The position numbers and the translations under genes were made by a program. DNA of 64,000 nucleotides, taken from positions 434,001-498,000 of the forward strand of contig NZ_AEEB01000022.1 in the NCBI RefSeq assembly GCF_000179775.1, written 5' to 3'. The notes beneath the pieces are model-generated. The model was not told where the DNA came from. It saw only the letters and a program-made list of their open reading frames with translations, and did not search any database. This DNA comes from Ahrensia sp. R2A130. Lineage in GTDB: Bacteria; Pseudomonadota; Alphaproteobacteria; Rhizobiales; Rhizobiaceae. Position 1 is the first letter of the stretch. The number at the start of each line of letters is the position of its first letter. Shown in pieces: positions 42,164-53,400 of the stretch.

Positions 42164-42212
42164 CCGACCAACGGACTGGCGGGAGAATTCTTCCGCCAGC
42201 TTCGCAGATTTC

Positions 42213-42256
42213 AAAGCCACGCTGATTGCCCAATGGGCAGCCAGCGTGGCTTTTTC
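42213..42256 (+). terminator. Rho-independent terminator after amtB
   Basis: AAAGCCACGCTG and CAGCGTGGCTTT form a 12-pair stem around a loop that itself holds GCCCAATGGGC, followed by a T run. It ends the glnK-amtB transcript before the second ammonium transporter gene. Confidence 0.85.
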
Positions 42257-42298
42257 TTTGGGCAACAAGCCATGAGGGAGAAGGCGCCCTTGTCAGTG

Positions 42299-42354
42299 GA
42301 GGTGCATCGCTGAATAACGCACCTCACACCGCTTGAACGCACCGGAAAGGTGCG
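42299..42354 (+). promoter_or_regulatory. Paired inverted repeats upstream of the second amt gene
   Basis: GAGGTGC (42299-42305) pairs with GCACCTC (42319-42325), and CGCACC-GGAAA-GGTGCG (42338-42354) is a perfect palindrome. The second matches the NtrC consensus GCACC-N5-GGTGC. The pair also could fold as alternative RNA hairpins in the leader. It ends 31 bases before the ATG. Confidence 0.5.
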
Positions 42355-42385
42355 ACGGGCGATCAATTGTCTGGGGAATTTCGAT

Positions 42386-43594
42386 ATGGGTGGTGACGTC
42401 TTTTTCGTGCTGGTCGGGGCGATTCTCGTCTTCGCCATGCACGGTGGTTTCGCGTTTCTCGAGGTGGGCACCGTCCAACACAAGAACCAGGTGAATGCGC
42501 TGGTGAAAATCCTCGTGGATTTTGCGCTCTCCACCATCGCCTATTTCTTCATAGGTTATTCCGTCGCTTACGGCGTGAATTTCCTCGTCTCGGCTGCAAC
42601 GCTTTCAGGTGGCGAAGGCACGGGCTTTGCGCCGCAGGGCTACGATCTGGTGAAGTTCTTCTTCCTCACCACCTTCGCTGCAGCCGTCCCCGCCATCATC
42701 TCAGGCGGCATCGCCGAGCGCATGAAGTTCCTGCCGCAATGCGTGGCAACCGTGATGATCGTCGGCCTGTTCTACCCCTTCTTCGAAGGCATCATGTGGA
42801 ACGGCAATTTCGGTTTCAACAGCTGGTTGGAAACAACCTTCGGCGCGCCGTTCAACGATTTTGCAGGCTCTATCGTGGTCCACGCAGTCGGTGGCTGGAT
42901 GGCCTTTGCAGCGGTTATGCTGCTCGGCCCGCGCTACAACCGCTACAGCGCTGACGGAAAGACGCGCGGCATTCCCCCATCGTCAATCCCGTGGCTCGCC
43001 ATGGGCTCGTGGATGCTTTGCGTTGGCTGGTTCGGCTTCAATGTCATGACCGCCGTATCGCTGGAGGCCGTGTCCGGTCTCGTCGCCATCAACTCGCTCA
43101 TGGCCATGGTCGGCGGCATCGTAATGGCGTTGATCGTTGGTAAGAACGACCCGGGCTTTGTCCACAACGGCGCGCTTGCCGGTCTTGTCGCTGTATGCGC
43201 CGGTTCCAACGTCATGCATCCCATCGGGTCGCTGGTGACCGGCGGTCTGGCTGGCGTGATCTTCGTTTATGGTTTCGACTGGTGCCAGAACAAGCTGAAG
43301 CTCGATGATGTGCTGGGCGTTTGGCCTCTCCACGGTCTTTGCGGCCTTTGGGGCGGTCTCGCTGCCGGTATTTTCGGTGTCGAAGCCATGGGCGGCATGG
43401 GCGGCGTATCGTTCATGAGCCAGCTTATCGGCTCACTCGCCGGTATCATCTACGCCACCATCGCAGGCGCTATCGTCTATGGCGTTTTGCGCGCGATCAT
43501 GGGCCTACGCCTTACCGATGAAGAGCAACGGCTGGGCGCTGACCTCACCATTCATAAGATCGGAGCCAACCCCGAAAGCGATATGATGCGCTAA
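42386..43594 (+). CDS. Second ammonium transporter (short Amt type)
   Basis: A 402-residue Amt family membrane protein without the signal-like leader of its neighbour. The first helix is VFFVLVGAILVFAMHGGFAF. The twin pore His are present: FAGSIVVHAVGGWMAFAAVM and VWPLHGLCGLWGGLAAGIFG. The end (LTDEEQRLGADLTIHK) is the cytoplasmic tail. It differs clearly from the 448-residue transporter upstream and is not a recent copy. It has its own leader with an NtrC-like palindrome and its own terminator, so it is probably regulated separately from glnK-amtB. The start ATG 42386 has GGGGAA upstream. Other Amt proteins act as ammonium sensors; a sensor role cannot be excluded. Confidence 0.92.
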   Translation: MGGDVFFVLVGAILVFAMHGGFAFLEVGTVQHKNQVNALVKILVDFALSTIAYFFIGYSVAYGVNFLVSAATLSGGEGTGFAPQGYDLVKFFFLTTFAAAVPAIISGGIAERMKFLPQCVATVMIVGLFYPFFEGIMWNGNFGFNSWLETTFGAPFNDFAGSIVVHAVGGWMAFAAVMLLGPRYNRYSADGKTRGIPPSSIPWLAMGSWMLCVGWFGFNVMTAVSLEAVSGLVAINSLMAMVGGIVMALIVGKNDPGFVHNGALAGLVAVCAGSNVMHPIGSLVTGGLAGVIFVYGFDWCQNKLKLDDVLGVWPLHGLCGLWGGLAAGIFGVEAMGGMGGVSFMSQLIGSLAGIIYATIAGAIVYGVLRAIMGLRLTDEEQRLGADLTIHKIGANPESDMMR

Positions 43595-43621
43595 ATCGCA
43601 ATCCATATAGAGCACCAGGTC

Positions 43622-43662
43622 AGGCCGCTCATTCCTTACGGGAAGGGCGGCCTTTCTTTTTG
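43622..43662 (+). terminator. Rho-independent terminator after the second amt gene
   Basis: AGGCCGC and GCGGCCT form a seven-pair stem around an 18-base loop, followed by TTCTTTTT. It lies 28 bases after the stop at 43594 and well before ftsK. Confidence 0.8.
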
Positions 43663-43808
43663 TGCAGCTTCACGACGAACGGCCCATGGTTAATGCGCCT
43701 TTAACCCTGCCCGCCCTAGATTGAGCCGGAACGAACGGTGAATCGGTGCGGCATATGCCGCGTCGCGTCAGAAGCCCATGACGATCTCGGGCATCTGGCG
43801 ATTGCGTA

Positions 43809-46535
43809 ATGAAGGGATGCGGGCGCGTGAGCATGCAGGCAGACATGATGACGGCGGAGCGGGCAACGGGTTTCGATGGCGAAACCGCCGGTGGCGCACA
43901 CGATGCGAAGATGGCCAACCGCCGACCCACGATTTCGCTCGTCCGCCTTTTGATCCCCCGCCCCCTGCGCGCGCCACTGCTGCGCGCTGCCGGTTGGGCC
44001 ATGGGTGCCGCTTGCCTTGCAGGCGCAGTATCGCTCGCCACATGGACCATTTCCGACCCGTCACTCACATTTGCCAACGGCCAGAGCGCTGAAAACTGGC
44101 TGGGTTTCTGGGGCGCAAGCTTTGCTGACCTCACCATGCAGTTCATCGGTTTTGCCGCCGTACTGCTGTTGGCCATTCCGATGGTCTGGTCGTTCTTCAT
44201 CATCCGCAACCGCGATCGTTCTCCGCTCTTACGCCGCATCGGCTTTGCGGTTGCTGCACTTGGTTGCACCAGTGCTGCACTCGGCTGCCTGCCAATCTCT
44301 GAAGGTTGGCCGCTGCATGTTGGGCTTGGCGGCGTTGTCGGCGATGCCATCCTGTCTGTTCCCCGCGCCTTTCTCGGCTCGTATCCCGGCGGCATCTTGG
44401 CAACAATTATCGGTCTCGCTTTCGCAGCACCTGCAGCTTGGCTTGCTCTTTCGGCAACAGACCTGATCGGCGCTCACGCCACCACCGAAAAGACTGTTGC
44501 ACAAGAGGATGCACCGTTGGTCGCTGATCCTTATGGCAATGATGATCTCGAAGACGAAGGTCGCGACTGGAGCGGTTTGTTGATGGCTCCCATCGGCATG
44601 ATCGGTCACTGGGTTTATAGCGCCAAGGCCGCCGTTGCGCGCCGTCGCGCAGAACGTGACCCCTTCGGCGAGAGCACAATCGCGCCTGTAGAACACGCGT
44701 CGACACCACGTATCGAACCCGGCTTCAACGCAGGACCAGACTTCGCAACGTCCGGTTCATTCGTCACTCAGGAGCAAGTGGAAGTCACACTAGCTTCAGA
44801 GATGGCACCTGCGATGAATATGGAAGCTGCAACGGATGTCGCACCAGCAACCTTCGCAGACCACCGCGTCGTGCTCGACCGCGGACAGGCCCATGCCGAT
44901 GATGAAGCTGTACCCCACACCGATGCAGCAGTTGCTGCGCCAAAAGTAAAACAGCCAGCAGGCGCACCGCCTCGTAAAATCGTGGCTCGCGCACCGTCTC
45001 TCGCCGGTGATCCTGCCAATTTCGAACTGCCCGCGCTCGAACTGCTGTCCGAACAAAAGGCCATGGTGCAAGACCCCACGCTCTCCACCGAAGCGTTGGA
45101 AACCAATGCTCGTGAACTCGAAGGCGTGCTGGAAGATTTTGGTGTCAAAGGCCAAATCATCAAGGTCCGCCCCGGCCCCGTGGTCACGCTTTACGAATTG
45201 GAACCGGCAGCTGGCGTGAAATCGTCCCGTGTCATCGGCCTAGCCGAAGACATCGCCCGCTCCATGTCGGCAATCGCCGCCCGTGTTGCCGTCGTCCCAG
45301 GCCGCAACGCCATCGGCATCGAACTGCCCAACAAGCGTCGCGAGACCGTCTATTTGCGCGAACAATTGAGCTCCAAAGAATTCCGCGAAACCAAGGCCAA
45401 GCTGCCCATGTGTCTGGGCAAAACCATCGGCGGCGAACCCGTGATCGCCGACATGGCCAAGATGCCTCACCTTCTGGTCGCCGGTACCACCGGCTCCGGT
45501 AAGTCGGTGGCGATCAACACAATGATCCTGTCGCTGCTCTACAAGCATGGCCCGGACCGCTGCAAACTCATCATGATCGACCCGAAAATGCTCGAACTGT
45601 CGATCTACGAAGGCATTCCACATCTGCTCACGCCGGTCGTGATCGACCCGAAAAAGGCCGTCGTCGCGCTGAAATGGACCGTGCGCGAGATGGAAGACCG
45701 CTACAAGAAAATGTCCAAGGTCGGCGTTCGTAACATCGATGGTTTCAACGCCAAGGTGGAAGAATTCACCGCGCGCGGCGAGCCGATCACCCGCACCGTA
45801 CAGACCGGTTTCGACCGCGACACCGGCGAGGCGATCTACGAAACCGAAGAGATGGATCTGGAAGCCCTGCCCTATATCGTCGTCGTGATCGACGAGATGG
45901 CCGACCTGATGATGGTCGCCGGCAAAGACATCGAAGGCACCGTTCAGCGCCTCGCGCAGATGGCCCGCGCCGCCGGTATCCACGTCATCATGGCGACCCA
46001 GCGCCCGTCGACAGACGTTATCACCGGCACGATCAAGGCCAACTTCCCCACCCGCATCTCCTTTCAGGTGACGTCGAAAATCGACAGCCGTGTGATGCTG
46101 GGCGAAAGCGGTGCCGAACAACTGCTCGGCATGGGCGACATGCTTTACATGGCCGGTGGTGGCCGCATCACCCGCGTCCACGGACCTTTCGTCGACGACC
46201 AGGAAGTCGAAGACATCGTCAACCACCTGAAAATGCAGGGCGTGCCGCAATATCTCGAAGCCATCACGGAAGAAGATGATGAGGACGAAGGCGGCAGCGA
46301 TGGCTCGTCGGGCGGCGGTAATATGGAAGACAGTGATGATCCCTACGATCAGGCGGTTGCCGTGGTGTTGCGTGACCGCAAAGTGTCGACATCCTACATC
46401 CAGCGTCGCCTCTCCATCGGCTACAACCGCGCCGCTTCGCTCATCGAACGCATGGAACAGGAAGGGCTGATCTCGGCCGCCAACCATGCCGGCAAACGCG
46501 AAATTCTTGTTCCTGCCGAAGATGAAACAATGTGA
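43809..46535 (+). CDS. ftsK: DNA translocase FtsK
   Basis: Hexameric motor at the division septum that moves chromosome ends and activates dimer resolution. The 908-residue protein has about four membrane segments in the first 230 residues, an acidic/Pro-rich linker (about 230-400), and the motor domain with Walker A GTTGSGKS near 560 and Walker [14 protein letters not shown]. The C-terminal gamma domain (after the Ser/Gly linker near 835) is the DNA-orienting winged helix, [20 protein letters not shown]. The start is uncertain: ATG 43809, ATG 43833 and a further ATG at 43845 are all possible, with no clear ribosome site. It is followed by lolA, a common order in Hyphomicrobiales. Confidence 0.95.
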   Translation: MKGCGRVSMQADMMTAERATGFDGETAGGAHDAKMANRRPTISLVRLLIPRPLRAPLLRAAGWAMGAACLAGAVSLATWTISDPSLTFANGQSAENWLGFWGASFADLTMQFIGFAAVLLLAIPMVWSFFIIRNRDRSPLLRRIGFAVAALGCTSAALGCLPISEGWPLHVGLGGVVGDAILSVPRAFLGSYPGGILATIIGLAFAAPAAWLALSATDLIGAHATTEKTVAQEDAPLVADPYGNDDLEDEGRDWSGLLMAPIGMIGHWVYSAKAAVARRRAERDPFGESTIAPVEHASTPRIEPGFNAGPDFATSGSFVTQEQVEVTLASEMAPAMNMEAATDVAPATFADHRVVLDRGQAHADDEAVPHTDAAVAAPKVKQPAGAPPRKIVARAPSLAGDPANFELPALELLSEQKAMVQDPTLSTEALETNARELEGVLEDFGVKGQIIKVRPGPVVTLYELEPAAGVKSSRVIGLAEDIARSMSAIAARVAVVPGRNAIGIELPNKRRETVYLREQLSSKEFRETKAKLPMCLGKTIGGEPVIADMAKMPHLLVAGTTGSGKSVAINTMILSLLYKHGPDRCKLIMIDPKMLELSIYEGIPHLLTPVVIDPKKAVVALKWTVREMEDRYKKMSKVGVRNIDGFNAKVEEFTARGEPITRTVQTGFDRDTGEAIYETEEMDLEALPYIVVVIDEMADLMMVAGKDIEGTVQRLAQMARAAGIHVIMATQRPSTDVITGTIKANFPTRISFQVTSKIDSRVMLGESGAEQLLGMGDMLYMAGGGRITRVHGPFVDDQEVEDIVNHLKMQGVPQYLEAITEEDDEDEGGSDGSSGGGNMEDSDDPYDQAVAVVLRDRKVSTSYIQRRLSIGYNRAASLIERMEQEGLISAANHAGKREILVPAEDETM

Positions 46536-46654
46536 TGCAAACGATCACATAGTGACACGAATTCTGCCCGACTTCAGCCGTTTTCGGGGCAGATAGACCA
46601 GATTGAAGCCTTCAAGCCCAACCGTTCGGGCTGAACAGCGAAAGAGAATACGAC

Positions 46655-47317
46655 ATGGCAAACTTCGCAACCGTTCTGCGCAACTCCGCCATTGCGGCGC
46701 TTGTGGTTATGATCGCGGGCATCGCGAGCCTCATGGCAAACCCGGCCAGCGCCAAGGTGACGAACGCTGACAAAAAAGCCGTCGCGCAGATTTCGCAGCA
46801 TTTTTCCAGCGTGCCATCCATGGCGGGCGAGTTCATTCAGTTCGGCCCCAACGGCGAACAGACTGGCGGCAAATTCTACCTCCAGCGCCCCGGCAAAATC
46901 CGCTTCGATTATGCGAACCCCTCGCCGATCACGGTAAAGGCCGATGGCAAGACGGTCGGCATCAACAACAAGAAGCTGAAAACGTGGGACTTCTTCCCGC
47001 TGCGCAAAACACCGCTACGCCTGCTGCTGTCCGACAAGATCGATGTGAACGACAAGTCCATCAAATCTGTAAAGCGCGAGAAAGACCTGACCACCGTCAT
47101 GCTGGCCAACAAATCAGTCTTCGGCAATTCCAAGATCACCATGATGTTCGACCCGGAAACCTCCGACCTGCGCCAATGGACGATCACGGACGATCAGGGA
47201 AAAGACACCTCGGTCATGATCTTCAACGTGCAGAAAAACGTAAAACTGTCGAAACGCCTGTTTTATATGAATCAGCGTGAAATTCTGCAGCGCATGCAGA
47301 ACAGCAACGACCGCTAG
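46655..47317 (+). CDS. lolA: LolA-like outer-membrane lipoprotein carrier
   Basis: The 220-residue periplasmic protein has a Sec signal peptide (ends NPASA) and a LolA fold. Family features are SSVPSMAGEFIQFGPNGEQTGGKFYLQRPGKIRFDYANPSP, with the Arg that lines the acyl pocket, and a C-terminal half rich in beta strands with MMFDPETSDLRQWTITDDQG. LolA accepts lipoproteins from LolCDE at the inner membrane and passes them to the outer membrane. Alphaproteobacterial members are often called 'outer membrane lipoprotein carrier' although some may have other cargo. ATG 46655 follows GAAAGAG. A strong terminator follows, shared with the convergent giant gene. Confidence 0.88.
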   Translation: MANFATVLRNSAIAALVVMIAGIASLMANPASAKVTNADKKAVAQISQHFSSVPSMAGEFIQFGPNGEQTGGKFYLQRPGKIRFDYANPSPITVKADGKTVGINNKKLKTWDFFPLRKTPLRLLLSDKIDVNDKSIKSVKREKDLTTVMLANKSVFGNSKITMMFDPETSDLRQWTITDDQGKDTSVMIFNVQKNVKLSKRLFYMNQREILQRMQNSNDR

Positions 47318-47341
47318 CCTCACCGCACAAAGTTTTTAGCC

Positions 47342-47378
47342 AAAAGGGGCGGATCTTTTCAAAGGTCCGCCCCTTTTT
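47342..47378. terminator. Bidirectional rho-independent terminator
   Basis: AAAAGGGGCGGAtC and GtCCGCCCCTTTTT form a long GC-rich stem with A run on one side and T run on the other, so it can end both lolA (plus) and the giant RTX gene (minus), whose stop is at 47424. Confidence 0.9.
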
Positions 47379-47423
47379 CGTAAAATATCGCCAGATTTCC
47401 AAAACCCTGCAGCACTTTCCGGA

Positions 47424-50400
47424 TTAATTATGCGCATCTTCCAGCACGCGGGTGTCTTCCACGGGCTCAGGTCGGATCAACCGTTCGTCATGGCTCATGT
47501 CTTCCATGAACCACACATCTTCGGTCATCACCTCTGAACCATCTGCCATGACAGCCGTTGAGCGGAAGAGATCGCGCCCTTCAGCATCAACCGCGTCGGC
47601 TTCCAGCTTGAGCGAGATTTCGCTCACGCCCATGTCCTGAAGCGAGAACAATTCGCCGGTTTCGACCTTGGCGTCGCCATCGTCGATCCATGCCTGAAGA
47701 CCATCAAGTTCTTCACCGGCAATCTTGCCATCGGCATCGGCATCGAGCTCGGCGAGCTTCTCGTAGCCGTGTTCGTACTTGCCGTCTTCGTCACCGAAGA
47801 GGCGTGTACCGTTCATGTCGGTTGCGGCATTGCCATCGCGGTTGTCCACGAGGAAACCGTCGCCGGAACCACCGTTTGTGCCAGCAAGCCATTCGATAGT
47901 TTCCAGACTACCGTCACCATCCATATCGAACTCGACGGTCTCGCCAATTTCGGTATCGGACTTGTCTCGGGCAGTCGTTTCACCGGTCACTTCGATTGCA
48001 CCTGAACGGTCGAAGTCGAAAGCGATGGGAGAAGGCACATCAATGGAATTGGGACCGAAGTCTCCATCAGCAAAACGAAAAATTTCCACATTTCGAACAA
48101 TGTCGACACCGTCTGGGGAACCGGCGCGATTATCGGATATGGTGTGGGAACCATCGCCATTATCCATGACAGTGTAGTCAGCTTGGTTGCCGCTATAGAT
48201 CGCGATGTCATTACCGCCGCCACCCTCAATGATATCGTAACCCGCGCCGCCCGTCAGGGTGTCATTTCCTGCAAAACCATCGAGATGGTCGGCACCGTCA
48301 CCGCCCATGATGGTATCATCACCATTACCGCCATGCAGCACATCGGCACCGAGACCACCGGTGATCGTGTCATTATTATCCTCACCATAGACGACGTCGT
48401 TGCCGTCTCCGGCAGTGATCGTGTCATCGCCATCACCACCCAGAATACGGTCGTTGCCCTGGCCACCGTTGATGATGTCATTACCGCTGCCACCGACGAG
48501 GTTATCATCACCGTCCAAGCCATCGATGGTATCGTTACCGCCAAGCCCTTGGATCAGGTCATCCGCCGCCGTGCCGTTCAGCGCCACATCATTGCCGGAT
48601 GAACCATTGATCATGTTGTTGGTCGCGCGATCGTTGTCCACGAGACTGATCGTCGAGATTGACGGCAGCGAAACATTACCGTCAGCATCTTCAAACGTGA
48701 TTGAGAAGCTACGGTCGTTGTCGCTCATGGTTGTGCCGACATTATCGTGTCTGTAGCGAATATCATCCAACAGCGATTGCGCTTCGGCATCCGTGAAGTT
48801 GCCGCCACCTGTTTTGGTGATAACAAGGGTATTGGTCGAAGAGGTATAGATGACGTCGACCGACACGCTGGTCAGAGCCTGTGTACCTAATGAGTCAGTA
48901 TCCATACGCACGCCACCGCCCGAACCACCGACCTGGAACCATTCGAAACTGGCCTCTGTGATACCGCTAGCAACGATTGTCATCGTTGTGATATTTTCCT
49001 GAAGGTCAGACAAAGTGAAATTCGGTGCCACGAACTTGGCATCATCGGGCATCAGGGAACTGTAGAGGGTCTCGTGGCCGCGACCAACGGCGTTGTCGTT
49101 CAAGTCCAGCTGTGGCGTATCTGCTTCGTTGAACGGGTCGATAGTTCCGTTAGCAAATTCGATGAACTCCACATTGAACAGCACATCGGTGCCATCCGGT
49201 GAGCCGGGACGGTTATCGACAACCTGTAAAGCAAAGCCGAGATCGTTGATGGAATAGTCCGCGCGGTTGCCGGAATAGACAGCCGTATCGGTATCAGCAT
49301 CGCCGTCGATGTTATCATCTCCACCACCGCCCTGAAGGCGATCATCACCGGCACCGCCGTTGATGAGGTCAGCGTCACCACCCGTCACGATGATGTCGTT
49401 GCCCGCTTCACCTGAAACGTTGTCACTGCCGGTTGCGCCATTTTCGTAGATGTCATCGCCCGCACCAAGGTTGGCGGTGAAGCTATCGGCGCGCCCCCAA
49501 ACCTGGTCATCGAAGGACGTACCTTCAAACACCTCAATAGAAGTGTAGCTGTCGCCAAGTGCATCACCTTGATAGCCACCGGATGCGGTATTGGTGAAAT
49601 TGCCCTGAATGCCAGCGCCATCTGTGTTGGAGAAAATAGCCACGACGCCCGCACCGGAAGCAGAGTAATCAGCAGTGTCCGTTCCGAAACCACCGTCCAT
49701 GAAGTCGTTACCTGCATCGCCACGCAGCCTATCGTTGCCGCTTTCGCCGAACAGATCGTCATTTCCATTACCGCCGGACAGGACGTCGTTGTTACTGCCG
49801 CCGTATAAAATATCGCTGCCATCACCACCATTAAGAATGTCGTTACCGCTACCGCCATTAAGGAAGTCGTCGTTCGCCCCGCCCATCAACGTGTCGATGC
49901 CGCTTTCTCCGTACAATGTGTCGGAACCCTGACCACCATCAAGGGTGTCCGCAGCAGCTCCACCGTATAGAAAGTCATCACCCTGACCGCCGTTCAGCGT
50001 GTCGCGATTTTCCATTCCGTAAAGTTCGTCCGAGCCAGCACCACCATCGAGCGTGTCATTACCGGTGCTGCCATACAGGAAATCGTCTCCACCACCGGTG
50101 AAGATGCGGTCATCGCCCGCACCACCGGTCACGGTATCAATGGCAGTCGAAAACGCAGAGACGCTGAAATCATCATCACCACCGAGAAGGTCGACATCCA
50201 TGCCCGATGAGGTACCAAAAACACGATCGCCAAATTCACTACCGGACAGTGCCTCGATAGAGGTGAAATCATCACCCAACGCGTCGCCGGAATAGCCACC
50301 AGCTGCGGTGTTGTTAAAGGCACCCCAAACGTCGCCGGTTGGTCCGGTGGATTCTAAAAGAACATCCACGCCTGTGGCGGAAGTCTGATAGGTCACGCGG

Positions 50401-53400
50401 TCCGTACCGCTGGCACCATCAAAGGAGTCTGCACCCGCACCACCGTCAAGAATATCGTTGCCGGTTCCACCGTTGAGAAGGTCGTCGCCAGCGCCGCCGA
50501 ACAAATCATCATCGTCAGCGCCACCGAAAAGATTGTCGTTATCCTGTTCGCCAAAGAGAGAATCGCTACCGCCACCCCCAAACAGGGCATCGTCGCCAAG
50601 TCCCCCGGACAGAACGTCATCGCCTGCCGTCGTCTGCGTTCGCACCATCACGGAAATAACCGCCGAACCGCTACCATCCGCATTAACGGAATCCTCGGAT
50701 TGCCAAGTCACCAGCACATCGCCATTCATGGTCACCGTTGCCGTGAGCGGTGGCATGTCCATGGAATTGTTGCCCTCGACGTCGCTCACACCCAGCATCA
50801 CTTCTGCGCCGGATTTGGTTCCGTCTGCATTCAGAAACTGTCCACGCACCTGCATGTTGGTTGAAGCATCCTGATCGGAATCGTCATACCAGACCGCAAA
50901 CACCCGCCCGTCATGCAGGGCAGAGAGAACTGTACCCGACTGGTCGAAAGCTGTGCTGGTGTTGATGACGAATTCGGCTCCCGGAGCCCGGGACACGGAA
51001 TCAACGACGATACCGAGCAGACCGTTGTTGTCGAAAAACCCTTCAACCGCTTCGCCATTGTCCGCCTGAAATGCGAGCAGGATGTTGCCATCAGCAAGTT
51101 CCACCGCCGTGAGAGGTGGCATGTCGTGGTTATCGAAACCCTCGATCGTGGTGAGGCTGGCTTCGATCTCTCCGCTAGCCGGTGTGCCGTCCGCATTGAA
51201 ATAACGGTATTGCACCTGCATCCCCGCATTGCTGTCGCCATCGGCAACATCATACCATGTCGCGAAGAACTCGCCGTTCGCCAACGCCACGATGACGGGA
51301 CCGGACTGATCGCTAATCGCATCAGCGTTGATCTGGAATTCGCCACCCGCCGTACGCGCTACCGTGTCGATAACGACCCCGGCCACGGAAGAACCGTCAC
51401 CATCACCATTCACAGCATCGGAGTCATTGGTGCTCCAAGCAACGACAACATCGCCATTTGCAAGTTTGGCCGCGGTAAGCGGTGGCATATCGCGCGCGTT
51501 GCCCCCCTCTACGGGCGATGTGCCGATGGAGAACTCACCACCGGTTTTACTACCGTCTGTTGCAAGGAATTGCCCGCGCACCTGCATGGAGTTGTCATCG
51601 GCAAGCGCACCGTCAAACCACACGGCCAGCGCGCCACCGCCATCGAGGCTCATCAGGACAGGGCTAGATTGATCACCCGCAGATGAGGTGTTGATGACGA
51701 ATTCTGGGCCACTGGTTGGAACGGCAGGATAGACCACAACGCCCACCGTAGCGCTGCCGTCTCCATCCGCGTTCAGACTGTCGTTGGACAACCAGCCAAC
51801 CAACACGTTTCCATCGGCGAGCAATGTTGCTGAAAGGACGGGCTGATTGATGTTGTCACTGCCATCAACTGGTGAGGTGCCAACAGCGAACTCACTGGAT
51901 ACCGGTGTACCGGCCTCATTCAGGATACGTCCCGAAATCTGCTTCGGACCGAAGCCATTGGGATCGGAGTACCACAGAGCCAACACCGTGCCGTCGGCGA
52001 GTGAAACGGTAAGCGGTCCACCCTGATCGCCAGCGGTTGTTTGGTTGATCGTCTGTTGAGTGCCAACTGCGTCGATGCGCGAAATGCGGTCGCCAACGAG
52101 CGTATCATTACCAGCACCACCAACAATCGTGTCGCCACCGTCTTGCCCAAAAATACTGTTGTCAGCGCTATCACCGGTGATGGTATCGTCTGAACCTTGG
52201 CCGTAAGTGAACTCACTTTGGGTGGCAAAGGCATCGACATTAGGCGTGCCTTGACGGAACAAAGGCGGCTGCGGCGGAGTAACGGGTGTCGGGATTGGCC
52301 CATCGGCAAAATCGAGGAAATCAATGCCGGTCAGTGTGTCGGTGCCATCGGGGGAACCCACACGGTCGTCGCGGACTTCGACCTGGCCACCACCCAGATC
52401 GGTGATGGTGTAATCAGCCTGGTTGCCGCTGAAGACGGCTGTATCGGAACCGAGGCCACCGATAAGCGTGTCATCATCAGCACCGCCGGTCAGCGTGTCA
52501 TCGCCGTCGCCGCCGTCGATAATATCGTTGCCGTCACCACCTGACAGAATATCATTGCCTGACGTGGTGCGTGTGGTCACAAGAACCGAAACTACAGCCG
52601 TTCCATCACCATCGACGTCGAGCGTGTTATCGCTCTGCCATGACACAAAGACATCACCGTTCATCGTGGCGGTTGCGGTAAGCGGCGGCATGTCGATGGT
52701 GTTGTCACCCTCAACACGAGCCGTTCCAAGGATGAGTTCAGAGCCGTCCAACGATCCGTCGGCGTTCAGAAACTGTCCGTGAACCACAGCGTTGCCATTT
52801 GAGAAATTTGAGTCGTCAAACCAGGTCGCAAAGACACGACCATCATGCAGGGCTGTCAGAACCGCCGCTGATTGGAACGCTGCTGTACTGGTATTGACCA
52901 CTTGCACCGCACCAGCCGTGCGTGTGCCGGTATCGATGACCGAGATCACGGCCGCGGCTACGCTCCCATCGAGATTCAAATCTCCTTCGCTCTGCCAGCC
53001 CAGCATGACGTTGCCATCCGCCAACTCAATCAATGCAATCTGGTTCTGCTCAATTGTTTGAGCACCCTCGATCTGGCCACCAGTGACCGCAAACTCGCTA
53101 CCTGCCATACTGCCATCATCGTTTATAAACTGGCCTCGTAGCTGGAGACTGCCATTATTCCCACCAAAGGCATCATCGTACCAGACAACCAGCATTCCAC
53201 CGGCTGACAAAGCCACAGTTACTGGGCCACCCTGACTGGTCGCAGTTGATGTGTTGACGAAGAATTCCGGTCCTGCGGTTTGCGTGGTCGAATTAATGAT
53301 TGAGGCTGCGATTCCACCACCATCGCCATCGGTCGCAGTGCCATCATCGGTTGCCCAGACAACGCTGACATTGCCGTCCGAGAGCGCGGTCACTGATAAC

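Noticed and set aside
45240-46487. Long minus-strand frame opposite ftsK
   Set aside because: It is a shadow of the motor domain of ftsK, with no recognisable motif.
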